60,453 nt of DNA, taken from positions 1 to 60,453 of the forward strand of contig NZ_SNYN01000028.1 of assembly GCF_004363075.1 (NCBI RefSeq), in the 5' to 3' direction. Below, piece by piece: positions 46,169 to 55,382 of this stretch. The translations under genes were made by a program, and so were the position numbers. This stretch comes from Actinorugispora endophytica (GTDB lineage Bacteria; Actinomycetota; Actinomycetes; Streptosporangiales; Streptosporangiaceae). The notes beneath the pieces were generated by a model, which was given only the letters and a program-made list of their open reading frames with translations, did not search any database and had not been told where the DNA came from. Position 1 is the first letter of the stretch. Each line of letters begins with the position of its first letter.

Positions 46169-47229
46169 CCTCCGACCAGGAACGAGAACACCAGGGTCAA
46201 CGCCAGTGTGAGCGGGACGAAGCGGCGTACGAAGGCCCACCCGAAGGTGCCCGTCTGCAGGGCGATCAGCTTCAGGTCCACCATCGGCCCCACCACCAGG
46301 AAGGCGAGCTTGGCGGTGGGCGAGAACTCGGTGAAGCTCACCGCGACGAACGCGTCGGCCTCCGAGCAGATCGACAGCAGAATCGCCAACAGCGCCATGA
46401 CCAGCACCGACACCACCGGAAGGTCCGCGACCGCCGCGACCCAGGCGCGCGGCACCAGCACGTTGAGGGTGGCCGCGGCCAGCCCGCCCACGACCAGGAA
46501 ACCACCCGCGTGCATCAGGTCGTGCTGCATGGACTCGCGGAAGACCCGCCACCGGGAGGCGTCGGGGTCATGGGAGGTACGCGGCGGTCGCAGCCAGTCG
46601 GTCTTCCCGAAGCGCGCCCACAGCCAGCCCACCACGACCGCCGCGCCCAGGGACGCGACGAAGCGCGCCAGCACCATCTCGGGCTGGTTCGGGAAGGCGA
46701 CCGCCGTCGCCACCAGCACCACCGGGTTGATCGCCGGAGCGGCCAGCAGGAAGGTGAGCGCTGCCGCCGGGGCGACGCCGCGCCTGATCAACCCGCTGGC
46801 CACCGGGACCGACGCGCACTCGCAACCCGGCAGGACCGCTCCCGACAACCCCGCGACCGGGACCGCCAGAGCCGCCCTGCGCGGGATGGCCCGCTGCCAG
46901 AACTCCGCGGGGACGAACGCCGTCAGCGCCGCCGACAACGCCACGCCGAACACCAGGAACGGGATCGCCTGGAGGCTGATGGCGGTGAAGATCGTCGCCC
47001 ACGCCAGGAAGGCGTCGCCGGTGAGGCGGCCCGAGAGCCAGGCGTTGCCGGCGGCCAGACCCAGGGTGATCAGGGCGAACAACCAGATCGTGGCGGTTCT
47101 GCGCGGCCCCGCCCGGCGTCCCCAGTCCGAGGGTGGAAGCTGCTGGTCGTCGCGGTCGTCCCACCCGTGCGACAGCGAGTCGCCCAGGGAGGGAGCCGGG
47201 ACCGCGGCCTGTGAGGGTCGTTCCGGCAC
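46156..47229 (-). CDS. Permease of the DUF318/YraQ family
   Basis: The 357-residue protein starts with a polar ~45-residue N-terminus, then eight to nine membrane helices. The family signature LPGCECASVPVASGLIRRGV, with its Cys-Glu-Cys, and the APAINPVVL motif are clear. A long cytoplasmic loop (WRVFRESMQHDLMHAGG) separates two membrane halves. Some relatives are linked to metal or metalloid transport. Its stop overlaps the start of the TIGR03943 gene by 13 bp, so the two act as one unit. GTG at 47227-47229 with GAGGTG upstream is preferred; longer starts exist. Confidence 0.88.
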   Translation of the reverse strand: MPERPSQAAVPAPSLGDSLSHGWDDRDDQQLPPSDWGRRAGPRRTATIWLFALITLGLAAGNAWLSGRLTGDAFLAWATIFTAISLQAIPFLVFGVALSAALTAFVPAEFWQRAIPRRAALAVPVAGLSGAVLPGCECASVPVASGLIRRGVAPAAALTFLLAAPAINPVVLVATAVAFPNQPEMVLARFVASLGAAVVVGWLWARFGKTDWLRPPRTSHDPDASRWRVFRESMQHDLMHAGGFLVVGGLAAATLNVLVPRAWVAAVADLPVVSVLVMALLAILLSICSEADAFVAVSFTEFSPTAKLAFLVVGPMVDLKLIALQTGTFGWAFVRRFVPLTLALTLVFSFLVGGWLL

Positions 47230-47340
47230 GCCGGACACCTCGCTCGTCGGTCGTGAGGGCTGAAGGGTTCGTCGAATGCTAACCGACCACGGCCCCCGAA
47301 CCGGCGCGCCGCACACGGCGGCGCCCCGGCCGCGCGGACG

Positions 47341-48354
47341 TCAGTCCGACACCCTGACCACCATCTTGCCGATGTTGCCGCCGCTCAGCATCGAGATGAA
47401 CGCCTCGGGCGCGTTCTCCAGCCCGTCGACGACCGTCTCGCGAAGTGTGATCCGGCCCTCCGCGACCGCGGGGGCGACATCGCGGTAGAAGTCCCCCATC
47501 CGCTCGGGGTCGTCCCCCACGATGAACCCGCGCAGGGTGAGCCGCTTGGTGACGATCTGGAACAGGTTGCGCGGCGCCTTGGGCGCCTCGGTCGCGTTGT
47601 ATCCGGAGATCGAACCGCACAGCGCGAAGCGGGCGAAGTCGTTGGCGCACTCGATCGCCGCCTCCAGGTGGTCGCCGCCCACGTTGTCGAAGTAGACGTC
47701 GATCCCGTCCGGAGCGGCCTCCGCGAGCTGCTCGCGCACCGGAGCCGCCTTGTAGTCGAATGCCGCGTCGAAGCCGAGGTCGTCGATCAGGTGGGCGACC
47801 TTCTCCGGGGATCCCGCGCTGCCGATGACCCGCTTGGCCCCGTACATCCGGGCGAGCTGGCCGGCCATGCCGCCCACCGCCCCGGCCGCGCCCGAGACGA
47901 ACACGGTGTCGCCCTCGCGCAGCCCGGCCTTGTCGACCAGGCCGATGTAGGCGGTCTGGCCCGGCATCCCCAGCGCTCCCAGGTAGATGCCGGCCGGGAC
48001 GTCCCCCCGGATGTTGACGGGACGCGCCGAACCGGCGGGCAGGAGGGCGTGCGACCGCCACCCCCTGCCGTGCAGCACGGTCGTCCCCACCGGGAAGGCG
48101 GGGTCGCCGCTGGCCTCCACCACGCCCACGGACCCGCCGTCCATGGGGGCGTTCAGCTCGTAGGGGTCGGTGTAGGTGCGTCGGCCCGCCATCTTGCCGC
48201 GCATGTACGGGTCGACGGAGATGACGAGGTTGCGGACCAGCAGCTCGCCCTGACCGGGGTCGGGCAGCTCGCGTTCGACCAAGGCGAAGTCGCCGGGGAC
48301 CGGGGGGCCCTCGGGGCGGGCGACGAGGTGGATCTCGCGCGCGGTGGTGGACAT
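47341..48354 (-). CDS. NADP-dependent MDR oxidoreductase (CurA-like)
   Basis: The 337-residue zinc-independent medium-chain reductase has the N-terminal REIHLVARPEGPPVPGDFAL, VISVDPYMRGKM (typical of leukotriene-B4-dehydrogenase/CurA-like enzymes), LGMPGQTAYIGL, and the Rossmann motif VFVSGAAGAVGGMAGQLA. It has YFDNVGGDHLEAAI and a final LSGGNIGKMVVRVSD. Such enzymes reduce alpha,beta-unsaturated carbonyls with NADPH. It is separated by about 110 bp from the permease gene. The substrate is unknown. Confidence 0.93.
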   Translation of the reverse strand: MSTTAREIHLVARPEGPPVPGDFALVERELPDPGQGELLVRNLVISVDPYMRGKMAGRRTYTDPYELNAPMDGGSVGVVEASGDPAFPVGTTVLHGRGWRSHALLPAGSARPVNIRGDVPAGIYLGALGMPGQTAYIGLVDKAGLREGDTVFVSGAAGAVGGMAGQLARMYGAKRVIGSAGSPEKVAHLIDDLGFDAAFDYKAAPVREQLAEAAPDGIDVYFDNVGGDHLEAAIECANDFARFALCGSISGYNATEAPKAPRNLFQIVTKRLTLRGFIVGDDPERMGDFYRDVAPAVAEGRITLRETVVDGLENAPEAFISMLSGGNIGKMVVRVSD

Positions 48355-48478
48355 GGCTCTCCTTCGGTCCGATGCGTTCCCCCCACGGACTTCCCCCGCC
48401 CGTCATGCTCACACACCGGCCCGGGGCGTGTTTGGCCTCCCCGGCCCAGGGCAGGTCCCCAGATCAGGAGGTGCACCG

Positions 48479-48766
48479 ATGAAACCGAAGGACTTTCTTC
48501 CCGTGGACGCGCCGGAGGCCGGGGCGAAGGGCGCGGCGCGGTCACACCTCGGGCGGCCGTCCTCGTGGATCATGGTGGCCGTGATGGTCGTCGGGTTCGC
48601 GGTGGCCGGCGTGGGTATCACGCTCGGGCCGTCGTGGATCGTGGTGATCGCGGGTCTCGTGCTCTTCGTCGTCGGCGGGGTCGCCGCCTACGCGCTGGGC
48701 ATCATGAAGGACACCGGGGTCGCCGAGATCGAGGAGAAGCCGCGACGGCGGCCGCGCTCCTCGTAG
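48479..48766 (+). CDS. Small two-span membrane protein, HGxxPAAW-type
   Basis: The 95-residue protein has an ATG with AGGAGG at good distance. The N-terminal cytoplasmic part reaches RSHLGRPSSW, a variant of the HGxxPAAW motif of a small actinobacterial membrane family. Then come two helices (IMVAVMVVGFAVAGVGITLG and IVVIAGLVLFVVGGVAAYAL) and a basic tail (PRRRPRSS). Function of the family is unknown. It is divergent from the MDR oxidoreductase and convergent with the DEAD-box helicase gene. Confidence 0.85.
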   Translation: MKPKDFLPVDAPEAGAKGAARSHLGRPSSWIMVAVMVVGFAVAGVGITLGPSWIVVIAGLVLFVVGGVAAYALGIMKDTGVAEIEEKPRRRPRSS

Positions 48767-48812
48767 GAGGACGCGCGACCGCCGTCGCGGAGGGGATGCC
48801 GGGCTTCGCGGG

Positions 48813-50405
48813 TCAGCCGCGCTGAGCGCCCTGGCGGCGCTCGCCGCCCCGGTAGGACGAGGGCTTGCGGGGTCCGCCGCCGCGACGGTCCTCACCGCGC
48901 CACGCCGGACGGTCGTCCCGGTCCCCGAAGGAACGACGCTCACCCTGCGGACGGTCACCGAAATCCCGGCGCGGACGGTCATCCCGGTCCCCGAAGGAAC
49001 GACGCTCACCCTGCGGACGGTCACCGAAATCCCGGCGCGGACGGTCGTCCCGGTCGCCGAAGGAACGACGCTCACCCTGCGGACGGTCGTCCCGGTCACC
49101 GTAGGAGCGCCGTCCGCCGCGGTAACCGCCGCCACCGCTGCCGCCGAAGCCACCGGGGCGGCGACCGCGCGGCCCGCCGCGGCCACGGCCGCGGCGCTCG
49201 GGCTCCGGGGGCTCGATCCACGGCTCCCACGAGGGCTCGCGGGCTCCGGTGACCTCGCTGAGCAGCTCGTCCCCGGGGTTGACCAGGTGCTGCTTGGCGT
49301 CCACGCCCGCGTCGATGAGCAGGCGGCGGGCCTGACGGCGCTGGTTGGGGGCGACGATGGAGACCACGCGGCCGGACTCGCCCGCGCGGGCGGTGCGGCC
49401 GCCCCGGTGCAGGTAGTCCTTGTGGCCGGTGGGCAGGTCCACGTTCAGCACCAGGTCGATGCCGTCGACGTGGATGCCGCGGGCGGCGACGTCGGTGGCG
49501 ACCAGGGTCTGGATGCGGCCCTCCCGGAACTTGGCGAGGGTCCTGGTGCGCACGCTCTGGGTCTTGCCGCCGTGCAGCGACGCCGCGGGGACGCCGGCGT
49601 TGACCAGCTGCTCGCTGATGCTGTCGGCGCGGTGCTTGCTGCGCACGAACAGGATCGTGCGGCCCTCCCGGGCGGCGATCTCGGTGACGATGCGGTTCTT
49701 GTCCCGGGGGAGCACCTTGAGCAGGTGGTGCTCCATCGTCGCCACCTGGGAGACGGGCGGGTCCACCGAGTGGGTCCGCGGGTCGGTCATGTAGCGGCGG
49801 ACCAGCTTGTCGACGTCGCCGTCCAGGGTCGCCGAGAACAGGAGGGTCTGACCCTTGGGGCGGACCTGGTCGAGCAGTTCGCTGACCTGCGGCATGAAGC
49901 CCATGTCGCACATCTGGTCGGCCTCGTCCAGCACCGACAGCTCGACGTCGCGGAGGTCGCAGGCGCCCTGCTCGATCAGGTCGCTGAGCCGCCCGGGAGT
50001 GGCCACCAGGATCTCGATCCCGCGGCGCAGCTCGCTGATCTGGCGGGTGTAGGAACTGCCGCCGACGACGTCGCCGACGCGCACGCCCAGCACGTGGGCG
50101 TAGGGCAGCAGGGCGTCGCGCACCTGGTGCGCGAGTTCGCGGGTGGGCACGAGCACCAGGCCGCGGGGGCGGCGGGAGTCGGCGCGCGCCTCGGCGGCGC
50201 GGAGCAGCATCGGCAGGCCGAAGGCCAGGGTCTTACCGGATCCGGTGCGACCGCAGCCGAGCACGTCGCGGCCCGCGATGGCGTCGGGGATCGTCGCTGC
50301 CTGGATCGGGAACGGAGTGGTCACACCGTTCTGCGCCAGCTTCTCGACGATCGCCTGGGGCAGGCCGAGTTCGTCGAATCGCGGGCATGCGGCATTGTCC
50401 GTCAA
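48813..50405 (-). CDS. DEAD-box RNA helicase with repetitive RGG-like tail
   Basis: The 530-residue helicase has the Q motif (FDELGLPQAIVEKL...PFPIQ), motif I GRTGSGKT, Ia PTRELAHQ, Ib TPGRL, II VLDEADQM (DEAD variant), III SATL, and the C-terminal IV-VI blocks (TDVAARGIHVDGIDLV, HRGGRTARAGESG). From about residue 395 the tail is Arg/Gly/Asp-rich with a 22-residue unit (RRSFGDRDDRPRRDFGDRP plus QGE) repeated. It probably remodels structured RNA, as in cold-shock helicases. The ATG at 50403-50405 gives MTDNAACPRF. The long upstream region (to 50640) may be its leader. Confidence 0.95.
   Translation of the reverse strand: MTDNAACPRFDELGLPQAIVEKLAQNGVTTPFPIQAATIPDAIAGRDVLGCGRTGSGKTLAFGLPMLLRAAEARADSRRPRGLVLVPTRELAHQVRDALLPYAHVLGVRVGDVVGGSSYTRQISELRRGIEILVATPGRLSDLIEQGACDLRDVELSVLDEADQMCDMGFMPQVSELLDQVRPKGQTLLFSATLDGDVDKLVRRYMTDPRTHSVDPPVSQVATMEHHLLKVLPRDKNRIVTEIAAREGRTILFVRSKHRADSISEQLVNAGVPAASLHGGKTQSVRTRTLAKFREGRIQTLVATDVAARGIHVDGIDLVLNVDLPTGHKDYLHRGGRTARAGESGRVVSIVAPNQRRQARRLLIDAGVDAKQHLVNPGDELLSEVTGAREPSWEPWIEPPEPERRGRGRGGPRGRRPGGFGGSGGGGYRGGRRSYGDRDDRPQGERRSFGDRDDRPRRDFGDRPQGERRSFGDRDDRPRRDFGDRPQGERRSFGDRDDRPAWRGEDRRGGGPRKPSSYRGGERRQGAQRG
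48907..49090. repeat. 66-bp in-frame tandem repeat in the helicase gene
   Basis: Two nearly exact 66-bp units (48907-48972, 48973-49038) are followed by a partial 42-bp unit (49039-49080) and another repeat start. Each unit begins GGACGGTCRTCCCGGTCSCC. They encode the 22-residue repeat of the helicase tail. Confidence 0.9.
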
Positions 50406-50704
50406 GTGACGTAAACCTTCCTCATCATTCGGCTGCGTTTCGAGGAAGGCTCCGAGGCCACAGGTATGGGAACCGCGAAGAAATCACACAAACGCGCCGG
50501 ATAAACGCAACACGGGGGGCATGGACTTCCCCCGTCGCCAGACGGCCCGGCGCGCCGGATGCGCGCACCACGAATTGACCGCCTCGGACAACATACTAGA
50601 CGACACCCGGGAACCGGTAAGCAGCCCCGTTTATTTCCGGACCGCCGTTTTCCGGGCACCCGCACTCTTCACGGTGTTCAGGGGCGACGGCGGGCGCCGG
50701 TCGA

Positions 50705-50830
50705 GGCCGCGCCCACGACGTCCGTTGCGTGAGGGTTTCGTTGACGGTCGTGGGCTTTCTGCCCGTTTCGAGGCCTTAAAGGGCGGAAAGCCCATGATCA
50801 TTCCAGGTGAGGGCGGGACCGGTCCTCGAA
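50705..50830 (+). repeat. 126-bp repeat B, copy 2
   Basis: This copy aligns ungapped to 16116-16241 and keeps the GGGCTTTCTGCCC/GGGCGGAAAGCCC stem. Similarity extends about 20 bp left (GGCGACGGCGGGCG). It lies between the divergent DEAD-box leader and the convergent enoyl-CoA hydratase gene. The rest of 50406-50849 has no convincing gene; it may hold the helicase leader and promoter. Confidence 0.8.
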
Positions 50831-50849
50831 CCCCCACGCCGAGGACTCC

Positions 50850-51662
50850 CTAGCGTCCCCGGGCCATGTCGGCCATGCGGGCGATCTGCGCGGCGCGCTC
50901 GGCGCGGGCCTGGGTCTCCAGGTCGTTGTACCGGGCCGACATCAACAGCCCCTTGGTGGCCCGGGCCGCGGCCGCGGGAGTGGCCAGCAGCGCCGCCACC
51001 AGGTCGTCCACGGCCCTGTCGAGCTCGGGCTCGGCGACCACCAGCTCGGCCAGGCGCAGTTCGCGGGCCTCCGCCGCGCCGACCGTGCGAGCGGTCAGGC
51101 ACAGCTCGACGGCCCGGTTGAGGCCCACCAGCTCCACCAGGGGCTTGGTCCCGGTAAGGTCGGGGACCAGGCCCAGGGCCGGTTCCTTCATGCACAGCCG
51201 GGCGTCCTCGGCCAGGACCCGGATGTCACAGGCCAGCGCCAGCTGGAAGCCCGCGCCGATCGCGTGCCCGCGCACCGCGGCGACGGAGACGATGTCGGGG
51301 CGCCGCAGCCACAGGAACCCCTCCTGGTACTCGGCGATCCCCTCGTCCAGCCCCTCGGTGTCCTCCGGGTCCTCGGCGATCCGCGCGAACAGCGAGTCCT
51401 CTCCCGGAACACCGCCCGCCGGGTCGAACATGGCCAGGTCGATACCGGACGAAAAGGTCTGACCTTCGCCCTCGACCACGACGATACGGACACCCTCGGG
51501 CAGGGTGTGGCCGATACGGGCCAACGTGGTCCACGTCCTGCCGGTCATGGCGTTGCGCCGGTGCGGTCGGGAGAGCGTGATCCGCGCGACCGCGCCGTCG
51601 ATTCCCAGCCCCAGCCCCGCCGCCGCCAACTCGTCCGCCGTGGGGATCGTCGACTCCGCCAT
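50850..51662 (-). CDS. Enoyl-CoA hydratase/isomerase family protein
   Basis: The 270-residue crotonase-fold protein has the oxyanion block EGQTFSSGIDLAMF, a second block AVRGHAIGAGFQLALACDIR, ALGLVPDLTGTKPLVELVGL and a helical C-terminus. The catalytic position usually holding Glu (ExxLG after ALGL) reads VPDLTG, so Asp may serve instead, or activity may differ. It would hydrate or isomerise acyl-CoA thioesters. The ATG at 51660-51662 is taken as start; an ATG at 51680 has a better AGAGGGG site and would add six residues. Confidence 0.9.
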   Translation of the reverse strand: MAESTIPTADELAAAGLGLGIDGAVARITLSRPHRRNAMTGRTWTTLARIGHTLPEGVRIVVVEGEGQTFSSGIDLAMFDPAGGVPGEDSLFARIAEDPEDTEGLDEGIAEYQEGFLWLRRPDIVSVAAVRGHAIGAGFQLALACDIRVLAEDARLCMKEPALGLVPDLTGTKPLVELVGLNRAVELCLTARTVGAAEARELRLAELVVAEPELDRAVDDLVAALLATPAAAARATKGLLMSARYNDLETQARAERAAQIARMADMARGR

Positions 51663-51757
51663 CGCACGCCTTTCGCGCATCCGGCCCCTCTTCAGGGACC
51701 GGCCCGGTTATTACCGCCGGGTAACACAGTAGTCCGTGCGCGCGCGGCGTCCCACTC

Positions 51758-51976
51758 TCACCCCTGGTTCGGGTTGCGGCGGGTGGCTCCGCCCCTGCCG
51801 CGCAGGTTCACCCCCGCCTCGGTGAGCAGCCGGTGCACGAAGCCGTAGGACCGTCCCGTCGCCGCGGCCAGGGAACGGATGCTCTCACCGCCGTCATAGC
51901 GTTCCTTCAGGTCTGAGGCCAACTCCGATCGCTCACTTCCCGTCACCCGGGTTCCCTTTCTCAGCGTCTCGGCCAC
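51758..51976 (-). CDS. Small helix-turn-helix protein
   Basis: The 72-residue basic protein begins VAETLRKGTRVTG at a GTG with AGGAGG upstream. The HTH is ELASDLKERYDGGESIRSLA, then TGRSYGFVHRLLTEAGV, followed by the basic tail NLRGRGGATRRNPNQG. This compact family is highly conserved in actinobacteria, often near an ABC-F ATPase gene, as here. It probably binds DNA; targets are unknown. A longer start would prepend 16 non-family residues. Confidence 0.88.
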   Translation of the reverse strand: MAETLRKGTRVTGSERSELASDLKERYDGGESIRSLAAATGRSYGFVHRLLTEAGVNLRGRGGATRRNPNQG

Positions 51977-52128
51977 GAGTACCTCCTGGTTGGTCTCGGC
52001 GCGGTAGGCGATATTCCTGCCCATGATCAGTCATGGCAGCGCCACTGGCTACCCACCAGGACCCGAAAACCACCCGTGTCGTACGGCCGGCCCGGTTTCG
52101 GACGCAGTGAAACCATGTCCGAAATGGG

Positions 52129-53727
52129 TCAGGCCAGAGCGATGAGGTCGGTGAACTCGGTGTTCCAGACGTCCTCGACGCCGTCGGGGAGCAGGATCAC
52201 GCGCTCGGGCTGGAGCGCCTCGACCGCGCCCTCGTCGTGCGTGACCAGGATGATCGCGCCCTTGTAGTTGCGCAGCGCGTTGAGGATCTCCTCGCGGCTG
52301 GCCGGGTCGAGGTTGTTGGTCGGCTCGTCCAGGAGCAGCACGTTGGCGCTGGAGACCACGAGCGCGGCCAGCGCGAGGCGGGTCTTCTCGCCGCCGGAGA
52401 GCACGCCCGCGGGCTTGTCCACGTCGTCGCCGGTGAACAGGAACGACCCCAGGGTGCGGCGCGCCTCCACCTCGGGCAGGTCGGGGGCCGCGCTCATCAT
52501 GTTCTGCAGCACCGTCCGCTCGGTGTCCAGGGTCTCGTGCTCCTGCGCGTAGTAGCCCAGCCGCAGTCCGTGCCCGTCGACGACCCGACCGGTGTCGGGC
52601 GCCTCCACCCCCGCCAGGATGCGCAGCAGCGTGGTCTTGCCCGCGCCGTTCAACCCCAGGATGACCACCCGGCTGCCCCGGTCCACGGCCAGGTCGACTC
52701 CCGTGAAGATCTCCAGCGAGCCGTAGGACTTCGAGAGCCCCTCCGCCGACAGCGGGGTGCGCCCGCTGGGCGCGGGGTCGGGGAAGCGGAGCTTGGCGAC
52801 CTTGTCGGCGACCCGCTGGCCCTGGACCGAGTCCAGGATCTTCTCGGCCCGGTTGATCATCTGCTGGGCGGCACGGGCCTTGGTGGCCTTGGACCGGAAC
52901 CTGTCGGCCTGCTTCTGCAGGGCCGAGGCCTGCTTCTCGGCGTTGGCCTGCTCGCGCCTGCGCCGCCGCTCGTCGGCCTCGCGCTGGGTCTGGTAGGCCC
53001 GCCACCCCATGTTGTAGATGTCGATGACGCTGCGGTTGGCGTCCAGGTAGAAGACCTTGTTGACGACGTGCTCGACCAGTTCGACGTCGTGGCTGATCAC
53101 GATCAGACCGCCCTGGTGCGACCGGAGGAAGTCGCGCAGCCAGATGATGGAGTCGCCGTCGAGGTGGTTGGTCGGCTCGTCCAGCAGCAGGGTGTCCGCG
53201 CCGCTGAACAGGATCCGGGCCAGTTCCACGCGGCGGCGCTGACCGCCGGACAGGGTCTGCAGCGGCTGGGAGAGGACCCGCTGGTCCAGCCCCAGGCTGG
53301 AGGCGATCGAGGCGGCCTCGGCCTCGGCGGCGTACCCGCCGAGCACGTGCAGGCGCTCCTCCATCCGCGCGTACGCGCGCACCCCCTGGTCCCGGATCTT
53401 GGGGACCTCGCTGGTCATCTTCTCCTCGGCGGCGCGCATCTTGCGCATGACCTCGTCGAGGCCGCGCGCGGACAGGACGCGGTCGCGCGCCAGGACCTCC
53501 AGGTCACCGGTCCGCGGGTCCTGCGGCAGGTAGCCGATGCTGCCCGAGGAGGTGACCTTTCCTCCCGAGGGGATCCCCTCACCGGCCAGCACCTTGGTCA
53601 TCGTGGTCTTCCCGGCGCCGTTGCGCCCGACCAGACCGACCCGGTCACCGGGGCCCACGCGGAAGGAGGTGGGTTCCAACAGCAGGCGCGCGCCCACACG
53701 GAGTTCGAGGTCAGAGGCGATGAGCAT
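52129..53727 (-). CDS. ABC-F family ATPase (ribosome-associated type)
   Basis: The 532-residue soluble protein has two ATP-binding domains without membrane segments. Domain 1 has Walker A GRNGAGKT, signature LSGGQRRR, and LLLDEPTNHLD; domain 2 has LNGAGKTT, LSGGEKTR and LLLDEPTNNLD. The linker (about 240-310) is the charged helical arm READERRRRREQANAEKQAS. ABC-F proteins bind the ribosome's E site to regulate translation or protect from antibiotics. This housekeeping-like member is not diagnostic of resistance. Start ATG at 53725-53727. Confidence 0.94.
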   Translation of the reverse strand: MLIASDLELRVGARLLLEPTSFRVGPGDRVGLVGRNGAGKTTMTKVLAGEGIPSGGKVTSSGSIGYLPQDPRTGDLEVLARDRVLSARGLDEVMRKMRAAEEKMTSEVPKIRDQGVRAYARMEERLHVLGGYAAEAEAASIASSLGLDQRVLSQPLQTLSGGQRRRVELARILFSGADTLLLDEPTNHLDGDSIIWLRDFLRSHQGGLIVISHDVELVEHVVNKVFYLDANRSVIDIYNMGWRAYQTQREADERRRRREQANAEKQASALQKQADRFRSKATKARAAQQMINRAEKILDSVQGQRVADKVAKLRFPDPAPSGRTPLSAEGLSKSYGSLEIFTGVDLAVDRGSRVVILGLNGAGKTTLLRILAGVEAPDTGRVVDGHGLRLGYYAQEHETLDTERTVLQNMMSAAPDLPEVEARRTLGSFLFTGDDVDKPAGVLSGGEKTRLALAALVVSSANVLLLDEPTNNLDPASREEILNALRNYKGAIILVTHDEGAVEALQPERVILLPDGVEDVWNTEFTDLIALA

Positions 53728-53943
53728 GAGTGAATAACGACTTTCTCGCTACGGCGTGCGGGGTCAGTGGGAGGTGTGGGCCGAGGCGCGGCGGCTCCGC
53801 CGTTGAGGGGCGGGCAGCACCGCTTGCAGGCCGGGCGGGGGACACGGAGTCAGTCCGGAGCGCGCACCCGCCCCACCCTAACCGCTCCGGACACGCCGCG
53901 GGGCCGACGGGCCCACTACGGTCCGACGACCCCGCGTCCGCGA

Positions 53944-55281
53944 TTATTCCCCGCCGCTCCTGCCCCCGTTGCTCCTTCCCCCGTTTCCCCGGTCCGGTTC
54001 GGCGGCGCTCCCCGCGGGGCGGTCCGCGCCGTTGCCCCTGCTGCTGGCGGGCGCGGTGGGGAGCGCGGCCGGCGCGCCGGGATCGGTCTTCGGCACGGCC
54101 TCGGCGGAGGGCGTGCCCGCCACCGCCTCGGTGTCGGCGACCAGGACGGGGCGGTTGCGCAGGAGCGCGGCCAGCACCGCGGCGACGGGCGTGGCCAGGA
54201 AGGCCCCGGCGATGCCGCCGACGATGGAGCCCACCGAGATCGCCAGCAGGACGACGGCCGAGGGCAGCTCCAGCGCCTTGCCGTACACGCGGGGCGCGAG
54301 CACGTGGCTCTCCAGCTGCTGCACCGCGAGTGTGCCGCCCAGGATGATCAGCGCGACGACCCACCCTTCGGCCACCAGGCCCACGAGCACCGAGATCAAC
54401 CCGGTCATGAAGGCGCCGATGACGGGCAGGAACGCGCCGATGAAGGTCAGGATGATCAGCGGCATGGCCAGCGAGAGGTCGAGGGTGATCACCAGGACGA
54501 GGCCGATGCCGACCGCGTCGATGAGCCCGACCAGCGCGACGCCGCGCACGTAGCGGCCCATCACGCCGTAGCTGACGTCCCCGGCCATCTGGAAGGCGTG
54601 CCGGGTGCGCTGCGGGAGCAGTCCGCGCACCCACTTCGTCAGCTCGTCGCCCGAGTGCACGAAGTACACGGTCAGCACGATCACCAAGATGACGCCGATC
54701 AGCACCTCGCCGACCGCCACCGCGCCCGCCCAGGCGCCGCTGATCAACTGGCTGCTGTTGCTCTGGAGCTCGGCCTGGGCAGTGGTCACCCAGTCGCTGA
54801 TGATCCGGTCATCCAGACCGAAGGAGGCCGCGATGCCCTCAAGCGTGGCGATGGCCTCGTTCACGCTGGTGACGATGCTGTTGAACCCGGAGACCGCCGG
54901 CATCACGATGAGGGTGACGACTCCGCCGAAGATGACGAACGCGCTGAGCACGATGAGGGCGGTGGACAGCCCCCTGCCCATTCCGCGCCTGCGCAGCCAC
55001 AGGGTGGGCGGCATGAGCAGCGCGGTCATGAAGACCGCGAGGATGATGGGGATGACCACCACCCGGATGTAGATCGCCCCCCACAGGATCAGCGCGACCA
55101 CCACACCGATGACGAGCAGCCGCCAGGCGGCGTCGCTCACCGTGCGCAGCAGGTTCGTCTCCTCCTCGACGGGTGGCGGGGCCTCCTCGACCACCACCCG
55201 GACCTCCCGCTCCGGCAGCCGCACATTCCCGATCGCCCCGAACGACCAGCCTCTCGGCCATTTCCAGCGCAACCCCTGCAC
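53944..55281 (-). CDS. AI-2E family transporter (second copy)
   Basis: The 445-residue polytopic protein is a paralogue of the gene at 43603, with EEETNLLRTVSDAAWRLLVI before the first helices, the LILWGAIYIRVVVIPIILA region, and the family's C-terminal FLPVIGAFMTGLISVL and QLESHVLAPRVYGKALELPS motifs. The chain ends in a low-complexity Asn/Gly/Ser/Arg tail (GNGGRSNGGRSGGE). A GTG at 55279-55281 gives VQGLRWKWPRG, with GAGGA upstream. The substrate is unknown. It lies 101 bp downstream of the yccF-like gene. Confidence 0.88.
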   Translation of the reverse strand: MQGLRWKWPRGWSFGAIGNVRLPEREVRVVVEEAPPPVEEETNLLRTVSDAAWRLLVIGVVVALILWGAIYIRVVVIPIILAVFMTALLMPPTLWLRRRGMGRGLSTALIVLSAFVIFGGVVTLIVMPAVSGFNSIVTSVNEAIATLEGIAASFGLDDRIISDWVTTAQAELQSNSSQLISGAWAGAVAVGEVLIGVILVIVLTVYFVHSGDELTKWVRGLLPQRTRHAFQMAGDVSYGVMGRYVRGVALVGLIDAVGIGLVLVITLDLSLAMPLIILTFIGAFLPVIGAFMTGLISVLVGLVAEGWVVALIILGGTLAVQQLESHVLAPRVYGKALELPSAVVLLAISVGSIVGGIAGAFLATPVAAVLAALLRNRPVLVADTEAVAGTPSAEAVPKTDPGAPAALPTAPASSRGNGADRPAGSAAEPDRGNGGRSNGGRSGGE

Positions 55282-55382
55282 CCCTTTGTCCTCACTTGTC
55301 GACGGCCTCGTGTCCACCGCTCCCACTGGACCGGTCCGTACCCGCACCGGAGTGCTTCTCCCGTCGGGTTCGCACCCCCGGG

